Below are positions 36,269-45,890 of a DNA stretch of 64,000 nt, in pieces. Each line of letters starts with the position of its first letter. The first letter of the stretch is position 1. Source of the DNA: CAJQLB01 sp905479065 (GTDB lineage Bacteria; Bacteroidota; Bacteroidia; Flavobacteriales; Flavobacteriaceae); assembly GCA_943846735.1 (NCBI GenBank), contig OX044364.1, positions 1,426,001 to 1,490,000 of the forward strand, given 5' to 3'. The position numbers and the translations under genes are program-made. The notes beneath the pieces were generated by a model, which saw nothing but the letters and a program-made list of their open reading frames with translations, had not been told where the DNA came from and made no database searches.

Positions 36269-36700
36269 ATGTCAATTTCAGATTTATTCGATAGTGGGTT
36301 TAAAAAGCGAAATGAAGATCATTTTGCTGCGATTGTGAGAATTGCTATGAGCGATGAAATTATAAATGATTCCGAGAGAGCATTTCTAGATCGATTAGCA
36401 CGAAATCTAAATATTTCAGAAAATGATTACACTCAAATACTGAAAGACTTTAAAACCCATCCTATAAATCCACCAACCTCCTATGACAACAGGCTTGAAC
36501 GTCTATTTGATTTAACTAGAATGGTATGGGCAGATCATATTGAAGGTGATGATCAGTTAAAAATGTTGAAAAAATTATCTATTGGTTTAGGATTCAATCC
36601 TGATAACGTAAATTACATAGTAGATAAGGCTCTCAATTTAGTTCATAACAACATATCTTTAGATGATTTTATCGAACAAATGAAAACAATGAATCAATAG
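36269..36700 (+). CDS. TerB-like helical protein
   Basis: A 143-residue all-helical protein of the TerB/DjlA-N type (AAIVRIAMSDEIINDSERAFLDRLA and a second half with TRMVWADHIEGDDQLKMLKKL). The acidic positions of the TerB metal-binding site appear as SDEIINDSE and ADHIEGDD. TerB proteins are linked to tellurite resistance and envelope stress, but isolated copies like this one have no tested role. It is a single gene, convergent with fbp. Confidence 0.82.
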   Translation: MSISDLFDSGFKKRNEDHFAAIVRIAMSDEIINDSERAFLDRLARNLNISENDYTQILKDFKTHPINPPTSYDNRLERLFDLTRMVWADHIEGDDQLKMLKKLSIGLGFNPDNVNYIVDKALNLVHNNISLDDFIEQMKTMNQ

Positions 36701-36790
36701 TCCCTATTAAGTTCATAAACACCTTTTTGATTCAAATAGTGCGATAAACAGCACCATCGTTTCGAAAGGGGTTTGACATCATGGCGCTAT

Positions 36791-37789
36791 TTACGTCATA
36801 AACTCCTCTGCCTTTAAGACCATCTTTTTACTGCCACAAATAAAAGGAACACGCTGGTGTAATTCTTTTGGTTGGATATCCATGATTCTAGTATAACCAT
36901 TACTTGCGAGACCGTTAGCTTGTTCAGCTATAAATGCCATTGGATTACACTCATACAGCAGTCGTAATTTACCATTTGAATTTTTAGAGCTTTTGGGATA
37001 CATATATATACCCCCTTTAATCATATTCCTATGAAAATCGGACACTAATGATCCAATATAACGACTTGTGTAAGGTCGGTCACCCTCTTCCATTTGACAG
37101 TATTTTATATAATTTTTAATCCCTAGTGGAAAGTGAATGTAATTACCCTCATTAACTGAATAAATTTTTCCGTCTTGTGGAAATTGCATGTTTGGATGGG
37201 ATAAATAAAAGGTGCCAATCGCAGGGTTCAGAGTAAATCCGTTAACCCCATCTCCCGTTGTATAAACCAACATCGTTGAAGTACCATAAATCACATAGCC
37301 TGCTGCAACCTGTTTATGTCCCTTTTGTAAAAAGTCATCAATAGTTACTGGCGTTCCCACTTCAGTTACACGTCTGTAGATAGAAAAAATAGTTCCAACA
37401 GAAACATTGACATCGATATTAGATGATCCATCTAATGGATCAATTAATACAACATATTTATTTTGATTATTTTCGTCTTGACTATTAATAGCAACAAAAT
37501 GGTCTTCCTCCTCACTCGCTATTCCACAGACGATATTTCGTCTAGTCATGGCTTTTATAAATAAATTATTAGCGTAAATATCAAGTTTTTGTTGGTCCTC
37601 ACCCTGAATATTAGTATCACCCGATGTTCCAATAATATCAACTAAACCAGCCTTATTAACTTCATGATTGACAACTTTAGCTGCAAGTCTTATGGCATTT
37701 ATTAATCGAGATAATTCTCCTGAAGTATACTTAAAAGAATTTTGATTTTCAATGATAAATTCTCCTAAAGTTTGATTTCTTTGAGACAT
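36791..37789 (-). CDS. fbp: Class 1 fructose-1,6-bisphosphatase
   Basis: A 332-residue gluconeogenic enzyme that makes fructose 6-phosphate. I start at MSQRNQTLGEFI, the family N terminus. The longer frame to 37837 would run through the promoter. Metal ligands are in EEEDH and DPLDGSSNIDVNVSVGTIF (about residue 115), and YIGSLVSDFHRNMIKGGIYMYP is the substrate loop. It is divergent from the GNAT-lysC pair. Confidence 0.95.
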   Translation of the reverse strand: MSQRNQTLGEFIIENQNSFKYTSGELSRLINAIRLAAKVVNHEVNKAGLVDIIGTSGDTNIQGEDQQKLDIYANNLFIKAMTRRNIVCGIASEEEDHFVAINSQDENNQNKYVVLIDPLDGSSNIDVNVSVGTIFSIYRRVTEVGTPVTIDDFLQKGHKQVAAGYVIYGTSTMLVYTTGDGVNGFTLNPAIGTFYLSHPNMQFPQDGKIYSVNEGNYIHFPLGIKNYIKYCQMEEGDRPYTSRYIGSLVSDFHRNMIKGGIYMYPKSSKNSNGKLRLLYECNPMAFIAEQANGLASNGYTRIMDIQPKELHQRVPFICGSKKMVLKAEEFMT

Positions 37790-37814
37790 GTGAATATTAT
37801 GAATTAAGATGCTG

Positions 37815-37843
37815 CAAATATCGTCTTTTTTGGTCAACTACAA
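37815..37843 (-). promoter_or_regulatory. Putative promoter for fbp
   Basis: On the minus strand, TTG (37841-37843), 18 bases, then GATATTTG (37815-37822), one base off the -7 consensus. It lies 25 bases upstream of the chosen ATG and supports that start. Confidence 0.5.
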
Positions 37844-37862
37844 CGATTTCGTAAAAATATAA

Positions 37863-37894
37863 TTGAACTAAAATAATCGCTTTCGTTATATTTG
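37863..37894 (+). promoter_or_regulatory. Putative promoter for the GNAT-lysC operon
   Basis: TTG at 37863-37865, 21 bases, then TATATTTG at 37887-37894, 17 bases before the ATG at 37912. It sits back to back with the fbp promoter. Confidence 0.6.
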
Positions 37895-37911
37895 AATATG
37901 ATTTTCGTTAT

Positions 37912-38394
37912 ATGAATTTTAAGATTAGAAATGCCTCTTCAAAAGACATGTCCGCCGTTTTGCAATTAATTGTAGAACTTGCTGTTTTTGAAAAAGAGCC
38001 CAACGCAGTCGAAATTACAGAACAATCTCTCATAGAGGACGGTTTTCAAGGCACCCCAGCCTTTAAATGTTTTGTCGCTACAGTTGATGACAAGGTTGTT
38101 GGCACTGCCTTAATATATAACCGGTTTTCAACTTGGAAAGGGAAAATATTACATCTTGAAGACTTAATTGTAACTCAAAAAATGAGAGGCCATGGTATTG
38201 GTACAGCATTACTTGATGAAGTCGTTAAATATGGTTATCATTTAAAAGTAAAGCGCATCAATTGGGAAGTTATAAGTTGGAATAATGGTGCCATAAAATT
38301 ATATGAGCGACAAGGCGCTAAAGTTTTACGCAATTGGAATGTTGTTCATTTAGATGAAAAAGGGATTGAAACTTATATAACAAAATTGAATTAA
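37912..38394 (+). CDS. GNAT N-acetyltransferase
   Basis: A 160-residue acetyltransferase resembling diamine (spermidine/spermine)-type GNATs: NFKIRNASSKDMSAVLQLI at the start, LHLEDLIVTQKMRGHGIGTALLDEVV with the acetyl-CoA R-G-x-G-x-G loop, and INWEVISWNNGAIKLYERQGAKV. The substrate is unknown. Its stop shares a base with the start of aspartate kinase (TAATG), so the two are coupled. Confidence 0.88.
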   Translation: MNFKIRNASSKDMSAVLQLIVELAVFEKEPNAVEITEQSLIEDGFQGTPAFKCFVATVDDKVVGTALIYNRFSTWKGKILHLEDLIVTQKMRGHGIGTALLDEVVKYGYHLKVKRINWEVISWNNGAIKLYERQGAKVLRNWNVVHLDEKGIETYITKLN

Positions 38395-39644
38395 TGCGCG
38401 TCTTTAAATTTGGTGGAGCATCAGTTAAAGATGCTGAGGGTGTAAAAAATTTAGTCAAGGTTTTAAATGAAACTGGCCATGAAGATATGTTGATTGTTGT
38501 TTCTGCCATGGGAAAAACCACTAATACTTTGGAACGAGTGATTCAAAACTACTTTGATAATTATTCAGAATTTAAAAATTCCCTACAAGAAATACATACA
38601 AGTCATAATGAGATTTTATCTCAATTATTTAAGACAGAAAGTCATCCAATATTTTCCAAAATTAATAATCTATTTATTGAGTTAACGACTTTTTTTAGTA
38701 GTAATAAATCGCCAGACTATAATTTTGTATATGATCAAGTTGTTGGTTTTGGAGAGTTAATTTCCACCTTAATTATAAGTGCCTATTTAAATGAGATTGG
38801 CATTAAAAATCAATGGTTAGACATTAGAGAATTCATAAAAACAGATAATTATTATCGAAATGCCAAAGTAAATTGGAAAGCAACACAAGCTTTAATTTCA
38901 AAACAAATTAAGACGAACACATTAAATATCACACAAGGTTTTATTGCAAGTGATTCCAATAATTTTACGACAACTTTAGGCAGAGAGGGAAGTGATTATA
39001 CAGCTGCAATTCTTGCTTATTGTTTAAACGCTAATAGCGTCACTATATGGAAAGATGTTCCCGGAGTGTTAAATGCAGATCCCAGATATTTTCAAAACCC
39101 TCAATTATTAAAGGAAATATCATATCGTGAGGCAATAGAACTTGCCTTTTACGGTGCTTCTGTAATCCATCCCAAAACATTACAACCTCTGCAACAAAAG
39201 GAAATTCCATTTTTTGTAAAATCCTTTTTAAATCCCAAAGAAGATGGCACTTGCATTGGTAAAAGCAAAAAAATAGACCCCCTAATTCCATGCTTCATCG
39301 TTAAAAAAAATCAAGTACTTATTGAACTATCTTCGTTAGATTTTAGTTTTATGTTAGAAGAAAATATTAGTGAAATTTTTCAATTGTTACATTTATACAA
39401 AATGAAAGTAGATGTCATTCAAAATTCAGCCATTAGCTTTTCTGTCTGTATCGAAAATAATTACAACAATCTCAACAAACTTGTCTTACATTTAAAAGCA
39501 AAATTTAAAGTCATCTGCAATACAAATGTCGATCTTTATACTATTCGCCATTATAATGATAATGCCATCACACAATTGGAAGAACAAAAAACAATTTTAC
39601 TAAAACAAATTCATAACGAAACTGTTCAAATTGTAACTAAATAA
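38394..39644 (+). CDS. lysC: Aspartate kinase (monofunctional)
   Basis: A 416-residue aspartokinase, the first enzyme of the Lys/Thr/Met branch. KFGGASV is at residues 5-11, GFGELISTLIISAYL and TTLGREGSDYTAAILA form the kinase core, and DVPGVLNADPR is the family motif. The C-terminal 120 residues fit a regulatory ACT-type region (LIELSSLDFSFM, MKVDVIQNSAISFSVCI), rather diverged. It is not fused to homoserine dehydrogenase. It is the second gene after the GNAT. Confidence 0.92.
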   Translation: MRVFKFGGASVKDAEGVKNLVKVLNETGHEDMLIVVSAMGKTTNTLERVIQNYFDNYSEFKNSLQEIHTSHNEILSQLFKTESHPIFSKINNLFIELTTFFSSNKSPDYNFVYDQVVGFGELISTLIISAYLNEIGIKNQWLDIREFIKTDNYYRNAKVNWKATQALISKQIKTNTLNITQGFIASDSNNFTTTLGREGSDYTAAILAYCLNANSVTIWKDVPGVLNADPRYFQNPQLLKEISYREAIELAFYGASVIHPKTLQPLQQKEIPFFVKSFLNPKEDGTCIGKSKKIDPLIPCFIVKKNQVLIELSSLDFSFMLEENISEIFQLLHLYKMKVDVIQNSAISFSVCIENNYNNLNKLVLHLKAKFKVICNTNVDLYTIRHYNDNAITQLEEQKTILLKQIHNETVQIVTK

Positions 39645-39679
39645 ATGTGTAGTTTTGATAATCTTTTCAATTATATAAA

Positions 39680-41500
39680 ATGAGCCTCGTTACCGCTAAG
39701 GAAGTCGCAAAAGCGATACATTTTGACAAATATGGATTTATTGGAACTTTCTTTGGATGGTTATTAATGAAGTTGCTAAATATCTCAGCAATAAATAACA
39801 TATACAATAGGAACAAACACCTAAAAGACACTTCTTTTTTAAATGCATTAATTAATGATTTTCAAATAAAATTTGAGATCCCTGAAGAAGACCTAAAAAG
39901 ACTTCCTAAAAATGGTGCGTATATCACTATTTCTAATCATCCCCTTGGAGGTATCGATGGCATACTTTTACTAAAGTTAATGCTTGAACAACGGAGTGAC
40001 TTTAAAATTATTGGAAATTTTTTATTACACCGGATTGAACCATTAAAACCGCATATCATTCCTGTCAACCCATTTGAAGACAGAAAAGATTTGAAATCAA
40101 GTATTACAGGTTTTAAAAACTCATTACTTCATTTGCAAGACGGTAAACCTCTTGGTATTTTTCCTGCTGGAGAGGTATCTACTTACAAAGATGGCAAGCT
40201 AGTGGTTGATAAACCGTGGGAGGAACCTGCAATGAAATTAGCTAAAAAAGCGAAAGTCCCAATCGTGCCAATTTATTTTCACGCAAAAAACAGTCAATTA
40301 TTTTACCAATTATCTAAAATAAACGACACCTTTAGAACTGCCAAATTACCCTCAGAATTACTCACACAAAAGCGACGTGTCATAAAAGTGAGAATTGGAA
40401 AGCAAATTTCAGTGACTGATCAAGAGGAACATGATACATTACAAGGTTTTTCAGAATTTATCCGTAAAAAGACATATATGTTGTCGCATGCCTTCGAGGA
40501 CAAACCTAACCGTCTAGAGCACATTTCGTCTACCTTAAAAGTTCCAAAAAAAATAAAGAAAATTGTAACGCCGGTAGAAACAACATTAATGATTTCAGAA
40601 ATCAGCGAGCTCAATAAACATAATTGTCGCTTATTAACAAGTAAAAACTACGAGGTGTACCTTGCACCTGCACATAAAATAGAACATACCTTGAGAGAAA
40701 TAGGTCGTTTGAGAGAAATCACATTTCGTGAAGTTGGAGAAGGCACGAATGAGGCAATTGATTTGGACAAATTTGATTCACATTACCACCATATGTTCCT
40801 CTGGGATAATAAAGCAAGAGTATTAGTGGGTGCTTACAGAATGGGGTTAGGTTCAGAAATTTTTAAAAAATTTGGAATTGACGGTTTTTATCTGCAAGAT
40901 TTATTCCGATTTGAACCGGAGCTTTATAATATGATGAGTCAATCAATTGAATTAGGCAGAGCGTTTATCATTAAAGAATACCAACAAAAACCCATGCCCT
41001 TATTTTTACTTTGGAAGGGCATAGTGCATACGACATTGCGATTTCCTCAGCATAAATTTCTCATTGGAGGCGTAAGTATTAGTAATCAATTTTCCAATTT
41101 TTCTAAATCGTTGATGATTGAATTTATGAAATCCCACTATTACGATCCTTACATCGCGCAATATGTACATCCAAAAAAAGAATTCAAAGTCAAATTAAAA
41201 GATGCTGATAAAGACTTTGTTTTTGATGCAACTGCTGCAGACCTTAATAAATTTGATAAAATAATCGATGAGGTTGAACCAGGAGCCTTAAGACTTCCCG
41301 TTTTATTAAAAAAATACATTAAACAAAACGCACGATTGGTTGGTTTTAATGTAGACCCCTTATTTAACAACGCCGTTGATGGCCTTATGTATATCAAAAT
41401 TTCTGATTTACCCGACAGTACTGTTCGTCCTGTAATGGAAGAATTTCAAGCAGAGTTGGAGCGTGATTTTTCAAATATTACAACACAAGAATCAGATTAA
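39680..41500 (+). CDS. olsF: Bifunctional ornithine-lipid acyltransferase (OlsF type)
   Basis: A 606-residue fusion. The N-terminal 270 residues are a PlsC-like O-acyltransferase with SNHPLGGIDGILL (His/Asp motif near residue 86), FPAGEVSTYKDG and VPIVPIYFHA. From about 310 to 600 there is an OlsB/GNAT-like N-acyltransferase (LREIGRLREITFREVGEG, HHMFLWDNKARVLVGAYRMG, ELGRAFI). In OlsF, described from Serratia and Flavobacterium, the C-terminal part makes lyso-ornithine lipid and the N-terminal part adds the second chain. The domain order here is the same. The 3' end overlaps a convergent gene by nine bases. Confidence 0.85.
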   Translation: MSLVTAKEVAKAIHFDKYGFIGTFFGWLLMKLLNISAINNIYNRNKHLKDTSFLNALINDFQIKFEIPEEDLKRLPKNGAYITISNHPLGGIDGILLLKLMLEQRSDFKIIGNFLLHRIEPLKPHIIPVNPFEDRKDLKSSITGFKNSLLHLQDGKPLGIFPAGEVSTYKDGKLVVDKPWEEPAMKLAKKAKVPIVPIYFHAKNSQLFYQLSKINDTFRTAKLPSELLTQKRRVIKVRIGKQISVTDQEEHDTLQGFSEFIRKKTYMLSHAFEDKPNRLEHISSTLKVPKKIKKIVTPVETTLMISEISELNKHNCRLLTSKNYEVYLAPAHKIEHTLREIGRLREITFREVGEGTNEAIDLDKFDSHYHHMFLWDNKARVLVGAYRMGLGSEIFKKFGIDGFYLQDLFRFEPELYNMMSQSIELGRAFIIKEYQQKPMPLFLLWKGIVHTTLRFPQHKFLIGGVSISNQFSNFSKSLMIEFMKSHYYDPYIAQYVHPKKEFKVKLKDADKDFVFDATAADLNKFDKIIDEVEPGALRLPVLLKKYIKQNARLVGFNVDPLFNNAVDGLMYIKISDLPDSTVRPVMEEFQAELERDFSNITTQESD

Positions 41501-41917
41501 ATTTTCAATTACAAAGTATTTAAAATACTCTTTTATCTCATTTCTCGCTTTTAAAAACGCATCGTGTTTTTCGATTTCTGTTCCCTTAACTTTTGAAGGA
41601 TCAAAAAAATTATGATGCAATCTAACTGCATTTTTACTTGGTATGTAGGGACAGTTCTCATTGGCATGGTCGCATACAGTTACTATGTAATCAAAATTAA
41701 TTGTTGCATATTCATCAACATGATTTGATGTATGTGTTGAAATATCTATCCCATCCTCTTTCATGATAGATACGGCTCCTGGGTTTAAACCATGCGTTTC
41801 AATACCAGCACTAAATACATTTACTCTTTGTCTTTCCGTAAGATGGTTTAAATAACCGTGTGCCATTTGACTTCTACAGGAATTCCCTGTGCATAATACT
41901 AGGATGTTTTTCATCAT
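41492..41917 (-). CDS. Low-molecular-weight phosphatase / ArsC-like arsenate reductase
   Basis: A 141-residue protein of the LMW tyrosine-phosphatase fold. The P-loop is C9-TGNSC-R15 (CTGNSCRSQMA), and DPS in FFDPSKVKG holds the general acid position. TVCDHANENCPYIP supplies the second and third cysteines seen in thioredoxin-linked arsenate reductases, which favours ArsC over a plain phosphatase. There is no arsR or acr3 next to it, so arsenic detoxification is only the family prediction. Confidence 0.85.
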   Translation of the reverse strand: MMKNILVLCTGNSCRSQMAHGYLNHLTERQRVNVFSAGIETHGLNPGAVSIMKEDGIDISTHTSNHVDEYATINFDYIVTVCDHANENCPYIPSKNAVRLHHNFFDPSKVKGTEIEKHDAFLKARNEIKEYFKYFVIENLI

Positions 41918-42377
41918 TGACTATTTTTTTTAAAATTACCTCGGACTCATAGATGTCACAAACTTTAAAAAGATTATTTGACAAATAACCTGATTTTATT
42001 TTATTGGCAGTAGTTAGTGTCCGATGAATTATAGGCCATATTTTTTTTAATTATAATGGTATTAGTATCCTGAATGCAACAAATATTTTTTGTCTTACAA
42101 TCAGTTTTTACAACGCCGAACTTAAGAATTAAATTATTCTCAAATGTTTCATAATTGTTAACAAACAATTACGCTATTCTAAATGTAACGTTGCCAAATT
42201 CAAATTTAATTTCTGATTCTAAATTAAATGATTTTAGTTTCCCAACTTTTTTAATAAACTGAGTGCCTTATAAACAGATATTAATTATATTTCATTGAGT
42301 CCTGCAGGAATCTAATTGATATAGTTATTTGGGGAGTCCTCTTTAAATAACATGATGACATTGTTTTAACATGTTCA
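41918..42377. other. 460-bp stretch without an intact gene
   Basis: No intact gene, tRNA or clear terminator is visible. On the minus strand a 32-codon frame at 42169-42267 reads like protein (KLKSFNLESEIKFEFGN) and ends in TAA, but it has a stop at its 5' side and no start. It may be the decayed end of a lost gene. The rest is AT-rich without recognisable structure. Confidence 0.5.
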
Positions 42378-43316
42378 TTAAGAGTAAAATTTATCTTTAA
42401 TTTTTGCGACTAAAATTTGTGCTAAAGATTCCTTACTTTGGTGAGTCCATCCTGCAATATGTGGCGTCAACAACACTTTATCTGAGTTAATTAGATAGTG
42501 AAATGCCTCAGGCATTTGATTTACAAATAAATTTTCAAATGATGATTTTTCATATTCTAACACATCCAAAGCTACTCCTAAAATTTTACCATTTTTAAGT
42601 GCAACAACTAAATCTTCGGTGACCAAACTTTTACCTCTTGCTGTATTAATTAACCAAAAAGATTTTTTGAATGCTTTTATAAATTCAGTGTTAATCATAT
42701 TTACAGTTAGCACTGTTTGCGGTGTATGCAAACTCACAACATCAACTTTACTCCTAAATTCTTTCAACGTCACTTGACGAGCATAATCATCTCCGACATT
42801 AGGTGCAATATCATAACATAACACTTCGACGTTAAACCCTTTTAATTTTTGAGCAAAGGATTTTCCCATGTTCCCATAACCAATGATTCCAACTGTTTTA
42901 CCATCGAGTTCTACGCCACGATTTGACTCTCGATTCCATAATCCCATTCGAACTTCAGTATCCGCCTTTTTGAGATTATTGAATAAGGACAACAACATTC
43001 CAAGTGCGTGCTCGGCGACAGCATTACGATTACCTTCAGGGGCAGACAACAACGTGATGTCTTTTAATTGAGCATAATTAGAATCAATATTCTCTATTCC
43101 AGCTCCCACGCGTCCAATAAACTTTAGTCTCGTTGCTTTCTCTATAAATTGTTTGTCAATTGAGAAACGACTTCTTATAATAAGACCATCATATTCAGAA
43201 ATTTTCGTTTCTATCTCACCTTTTGATGATGTGTAATCTTCATGGTTTACAAAACCAATGGCATCTAATTGTTGGATTAGTAATGGATGGTTGGTATCAA
43301 GATGAAGGATTCTCAT
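42378..43316 (-). CDS. D-isomer-specific 2-hydroxyacid dehydrogenase (SerA-like)
   Basis: A 312-residue NAD-dependent dehydrogenase. FIGRVGAGIENIDS is the substrate loop, VGIIGYGNMGKSFAQ the NAD motif, LINTARGKSLV the catalytic Arg region, ALDVLEYE the Glu and LTPHIAGWTHQS the His. It is shaped like phosphoglycerate dehydrogenase without the ACT domain. The oxidised hydroxyacid is not certain. The cupin gene stop abuts its start directly. Confidence 0.88.
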   Translation of the reverse strand: MRILHLDTNHPLLIQQLDAIGFVNHEDYTSSKGEIETKISEYDGLIIRSRFSIDKQFIEKATRLKFIGRVGAGIENIDSNYAQLKDITLLSAPEGNRNAVAEHALGMLLSLFNNLKKADTEVRMGLWNRESNRGVELDGKTVGIIGYGNMGKSFAQKLKGFNVEVLCYDIAPNVGDDYARQVTLKEFRSKVDVVSLHTPQTVLTVNMINTEFIKAFKKSFWLINTARGKSLVTEDLVVALKNGKILGVALDVLEYEKSSFENLFVNQMPEAFHYLINSDKVLLTPHIAGWTHQSKESLAQILVAKIKDKFYS

Positions 43317-43682
43317 CTAAATTTTAGGGTAATATGATTTTGTTTTCTCGTGCGTGACATTACCTGTGTGAGACGTTGTTACTTTTTCAAACAACAACAC
43401 ATGTACTTCATCACCATTTTTTGTGCTTGGATTGTGTTCAACTCCTTTTGGAACAACAATAATTTCACCTTCATTTACAATTTCTGTTCTATCTCTAAAT
43501 TGCATATACAAGGTACCTTTAATGACTTGAAATAGCTCATCTTCGTGCTCGTGGTGATGCCATACAAATTCTCCTTTAAGTTTCGCTAAAATAACCTGCA
43601 TATCATCAACAATAGCTAGTTGACGAGGATGCCAATATGCATCAAATTTTGTGAATTTTTCTGAGATATTAATTGCTTTCAT
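43317..43682 (-). CDS. Cupin-domain protein
   Basis: A 121-residue single-domain cupin. The first motif is WHHHEHEDELFQVIKGTLYM with three His and a Glu as metal ligands, and the second is VPKGVEHNPSTKNGDEVHVLLFE with the fourth ligand His. Small cupins of this form can be isomerases, dioxygenases or sugar-binding proteins; the sequence does not decide. It directly precedes the dehydrogenase gene on the same strand. Confidence 0.85.
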   Translation of the reverse strand: MKAINISEKFTKFDAYWHPRQLAIVDDMQVILAKLKGEFVWHHHEHEDELFQVIKGTLYMQFRDRTEIVNEGEIIVVPKGVEHNPSTKNGDEVHVLLFEKVTTSHTGNVTHEKTKSYYPKI

Positions 43683-43699
43683 GAATAAACAACATAAGA

Positions 43700-45073
43700 T
43701 TAAATCCCTAAAATGAATTTAGATATTATTAAGTAGATTACAATTCCAAAAATATCATTACTCGTTGTAATAAACGGTCCCGTAGCAATCGCTGGATCAA
43801 TATCACGTCTGTCTAAAAATAATGGAATAAATGTCCCTACTAAACCGGCAATGATAACAACAGCCACAAGAGATACAGAAATTGCTAAAGCCAATTTTAC
43901 ATCGAACTGCCAAGCATAAACAAATAGAAATAAAACAATAGAAAGAATGACACCATTTAAAGTAGCTAAAAGCATCTCTTTAATTAAACGATTATTAATG
44001 CTCCCTTTCACATCATCATTCGCTAGACCCTGAACAATAATGGCGCTTGATTGCACCCCTACATTACCTGCCATCGCCGCTATTAATGGCGTAAACAAAA
44101 ATAAAATGACAGCTTCTCCATGTAATTTCTCTTCAAAAAAATCCATAATAATAAAAGCTCCAATACCACCTACAAGTCCTAAAAAAAGCCACGGTAGTCG
44201 CGCTTTTGTAAGTTCAAGAATGCTATCGTCTGCTTCTACATCTTGGGTAATACCTGCTGCTAATTGATAATCTTTTTCAGCTTCCTCCTTTATAACATCC
44301 ACAATATCATCAATGGTAATTCTCCCCAATAAGGTCTGTTGATTATCAACTACTGGAATGGCCTCTAAATCGTACTTTTGCATCACTTTTGCAACATCCT
44401 CGGCATCGTCTTGAACATTGACATAATCAACATTGCTATTAGAAATTTCGGCAATTTTAGTATCGCTTTTTGCAACAATTAAGTCTTTTAGTGATAATCT
44501 ACCTATTAATTTTTCCTCTCTATCTACCACATATATGGAATGAACTCTTGTCACATCTTCCGCTTGTCCTCGAATTCTTCTCATGCAACCTGCAACTGTC
44601 CAAGTTTCATAAACCTTTACAAGTTCTTTAGCCATCAACCCTCCCGCCGTATTCTCATCATAAGTAAGTAATTCTTCAATTTCTGCCTTGTGCTCTTCAT
44701 CTTCTATTTTAGAAATCACTTCCTCTTGACGCTCTTCAGACAACTCTGAAATCATGTCGGCGGCATCATCCGTATCTAATTCTTCTATTTCCTCTGCAAT
44801 TTCTTTAGCTGATAGATTTTCAAGAACTTTCTCTCGAATATCCTCATCAAGTTCCATTAAGACATCGGCTGTCGTATCTGAATCTAATAATTTAATGATG
44901 TAAAGCGCTTGATCTTCATTTAATTCGTCAAGAATTTCGGCAATATCAGCGTAGTGATAATCATCCAAAAATAATTGCAACTCCTTATCACGTTCATTAG
45001 CGATTAAATGCTCGACACGCTCAATGAGATGTTCCGTTAGTTGAAACTGTATGTTTTCTTTCTCGTCTAACAT
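43700..45073 (-). CDS. mgtE: MgtE-family magnesium transporter
   Basis: A 457-residue magnesium channel. The acidic helical MgtE N domain (ADIAEILDELNEDQALYII and repeats of the same type) covers about residues 20-130, two CBS domains about 135-255, and five membrane helices the rest (PLIAAMAGNVGVQSSAIIVQGL is the signature of the pore region). Cytoplasmic domains bind magnesium and close the pore. It lies between rsmA and the cupin gene. Confidence 0.94.
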   Translation of the reverse strand: MLDEKENIQFQLTEHLIERVEHLIANERDKELQLFLDDYHYADIAEILDELNEDQALYIIKLLDSDTTADVLMELDEDIREKVLENLSAKEIAEEIEELDTDDAADMISELSEERQEEVISKIEDEEHKAEIEELLTYDENTAGGLMAKELVKVYETWTVAGCMRRIRGQAEDVTRVHSIYVVDREEKLIGRLSLKDLIVAKSDTKIAEISNSNVDYVNVQDDAEDVAKVMQKYDLEAIPVVDNQQTLLGRITIDDIVDVIKEEAEKDYQLAAGITQDVEADDSILELTKARLPWLFLGLVGGIGAFIIMDFFEEKLHGEAVILFLFTPLIAAMAGNVGVQSSAIIVQGLANDDVKGSINNRLIKEMLLATLNGVILSIVLFLFVYAWQFDVKLALAISVSLVAVVIIAGLVGTFIPLFLDRRDIDPAIATGPFITTSNDIFGIVIYLIISKFILGI

Positions 45074-45105
45074 GGGTCAGATAGTCTGTTAAGACAGCAG
45101 ATGAT

Positions 45106-45885
45106 TTATTTTTCTGTATCGTTCTGAATTAAATTGGTCAATTTCACAAATGAATTTACACTCAATTGTTCTGGCCGTTTGCCAAATATAGCATTTGCTT
45201 TTAAATTATCAGATAGATTAAAGGTTTTTAAACTGTTTCGAAGAGTTTTACGACGTTGCTGAAATCCTATTTTTACCACTTTAAAAAATAAGTTCTCATC
45301 ACAAGACAAACGGAAATCCTCTTTTCTGGTTAATCTAAGAACACCAGAATTTACTTTTGGCGGAGGGTTAAATACCTCGGGGGGAACTGTAAATAAATAT
45401 TCTGCATCATAAAAAGCTTGCGTCAAAACAGAAAGGATTCCATAAACTTTACTTCCTTCTTTTTCGCAAATTCGTTGAGCAACTTCTTTTTGAAACATTC
45501 CTGCAAACTCTGGGATTTGAAATCGCATTTCAAGAGTTTTAAATACAATTTGTGTGGAAATGTTGTAAGGAAAGTTACCAATAATTGCAAAAGGCTTATT
45601 TCTAAAAATTTGATTCAAATCAAAGGTTAAAAAATTTTCCTCAATAATATTTGAATGTAAGTTTACATAATTCAACTTTAAATAAGCCACAGAGTCTGAA
45701 TCTATTTCAATAACATAGGTTGTTGGCTGTTTTGTAAGGAGATATTTTGTTAGCACACCCATACCTGGCCCAATTTCTAATATAAAATCGTATCCAAAAC
45801 CTTGTAGCGTATCTGCTATTTTTTTTGCAATTGTTTCATCTTCTAAGAAATGTTGTCCTAAATGTTTTTTTGCTCGTACTGACAT
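45106..45885 (-). CDS. rsmA: 16S rRNA dimethyladenosine transferase (KsgA)
   Basis: A 259-residue methyltransferase that dimethylates two adjacent adenines near the 3' end of 16S rRNA. KKHLGQHFLEDETIAKKI is the typical start, EILEIGPGMGVLT (as FILEIGPGMGVL) the SAM motif, and IGNFPYNISTQIV the catalytic N-x-P-Y. FQQRRKTLRNSLK in the C-terminal domain contacts rRNA. It is in a minus-strand run with mgtE and DUF4286. Confidence 0.95.
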   Translation of the reverse strand: MSVRAKKHLGQHFLEDETIAKKIADTLQGFGYDFILEIGPGMGVLTKYLLTKQPTTYVIEIDSDSVAYLKLNYVNLHSNIIEENFLTFDLNQIFRNKPFAIIGNFPYNISTQIVFKTLEMRFQIPEFAGMFQKEVAQRICEKEGSKVYGILSVLTQAFYDAEYLFTVPPEVFNPPPKVNSGVLRLTRKEDFRLSCDENLFFKVVKIGFQQRRKTLRNSLKTFNLSDNLKANAIFGKRPEQLSVNSFVKLTNLIQNDTEK

Positions 45886-45890
45886 TTATT

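Noticed and set aside
36701..36790. Terminator between the TerB-like gene and fbp
   Set aside because: AAATAGTGC and GCGCTATTT can pair, but they are about 40 bases apart with no T run; too weak to call.
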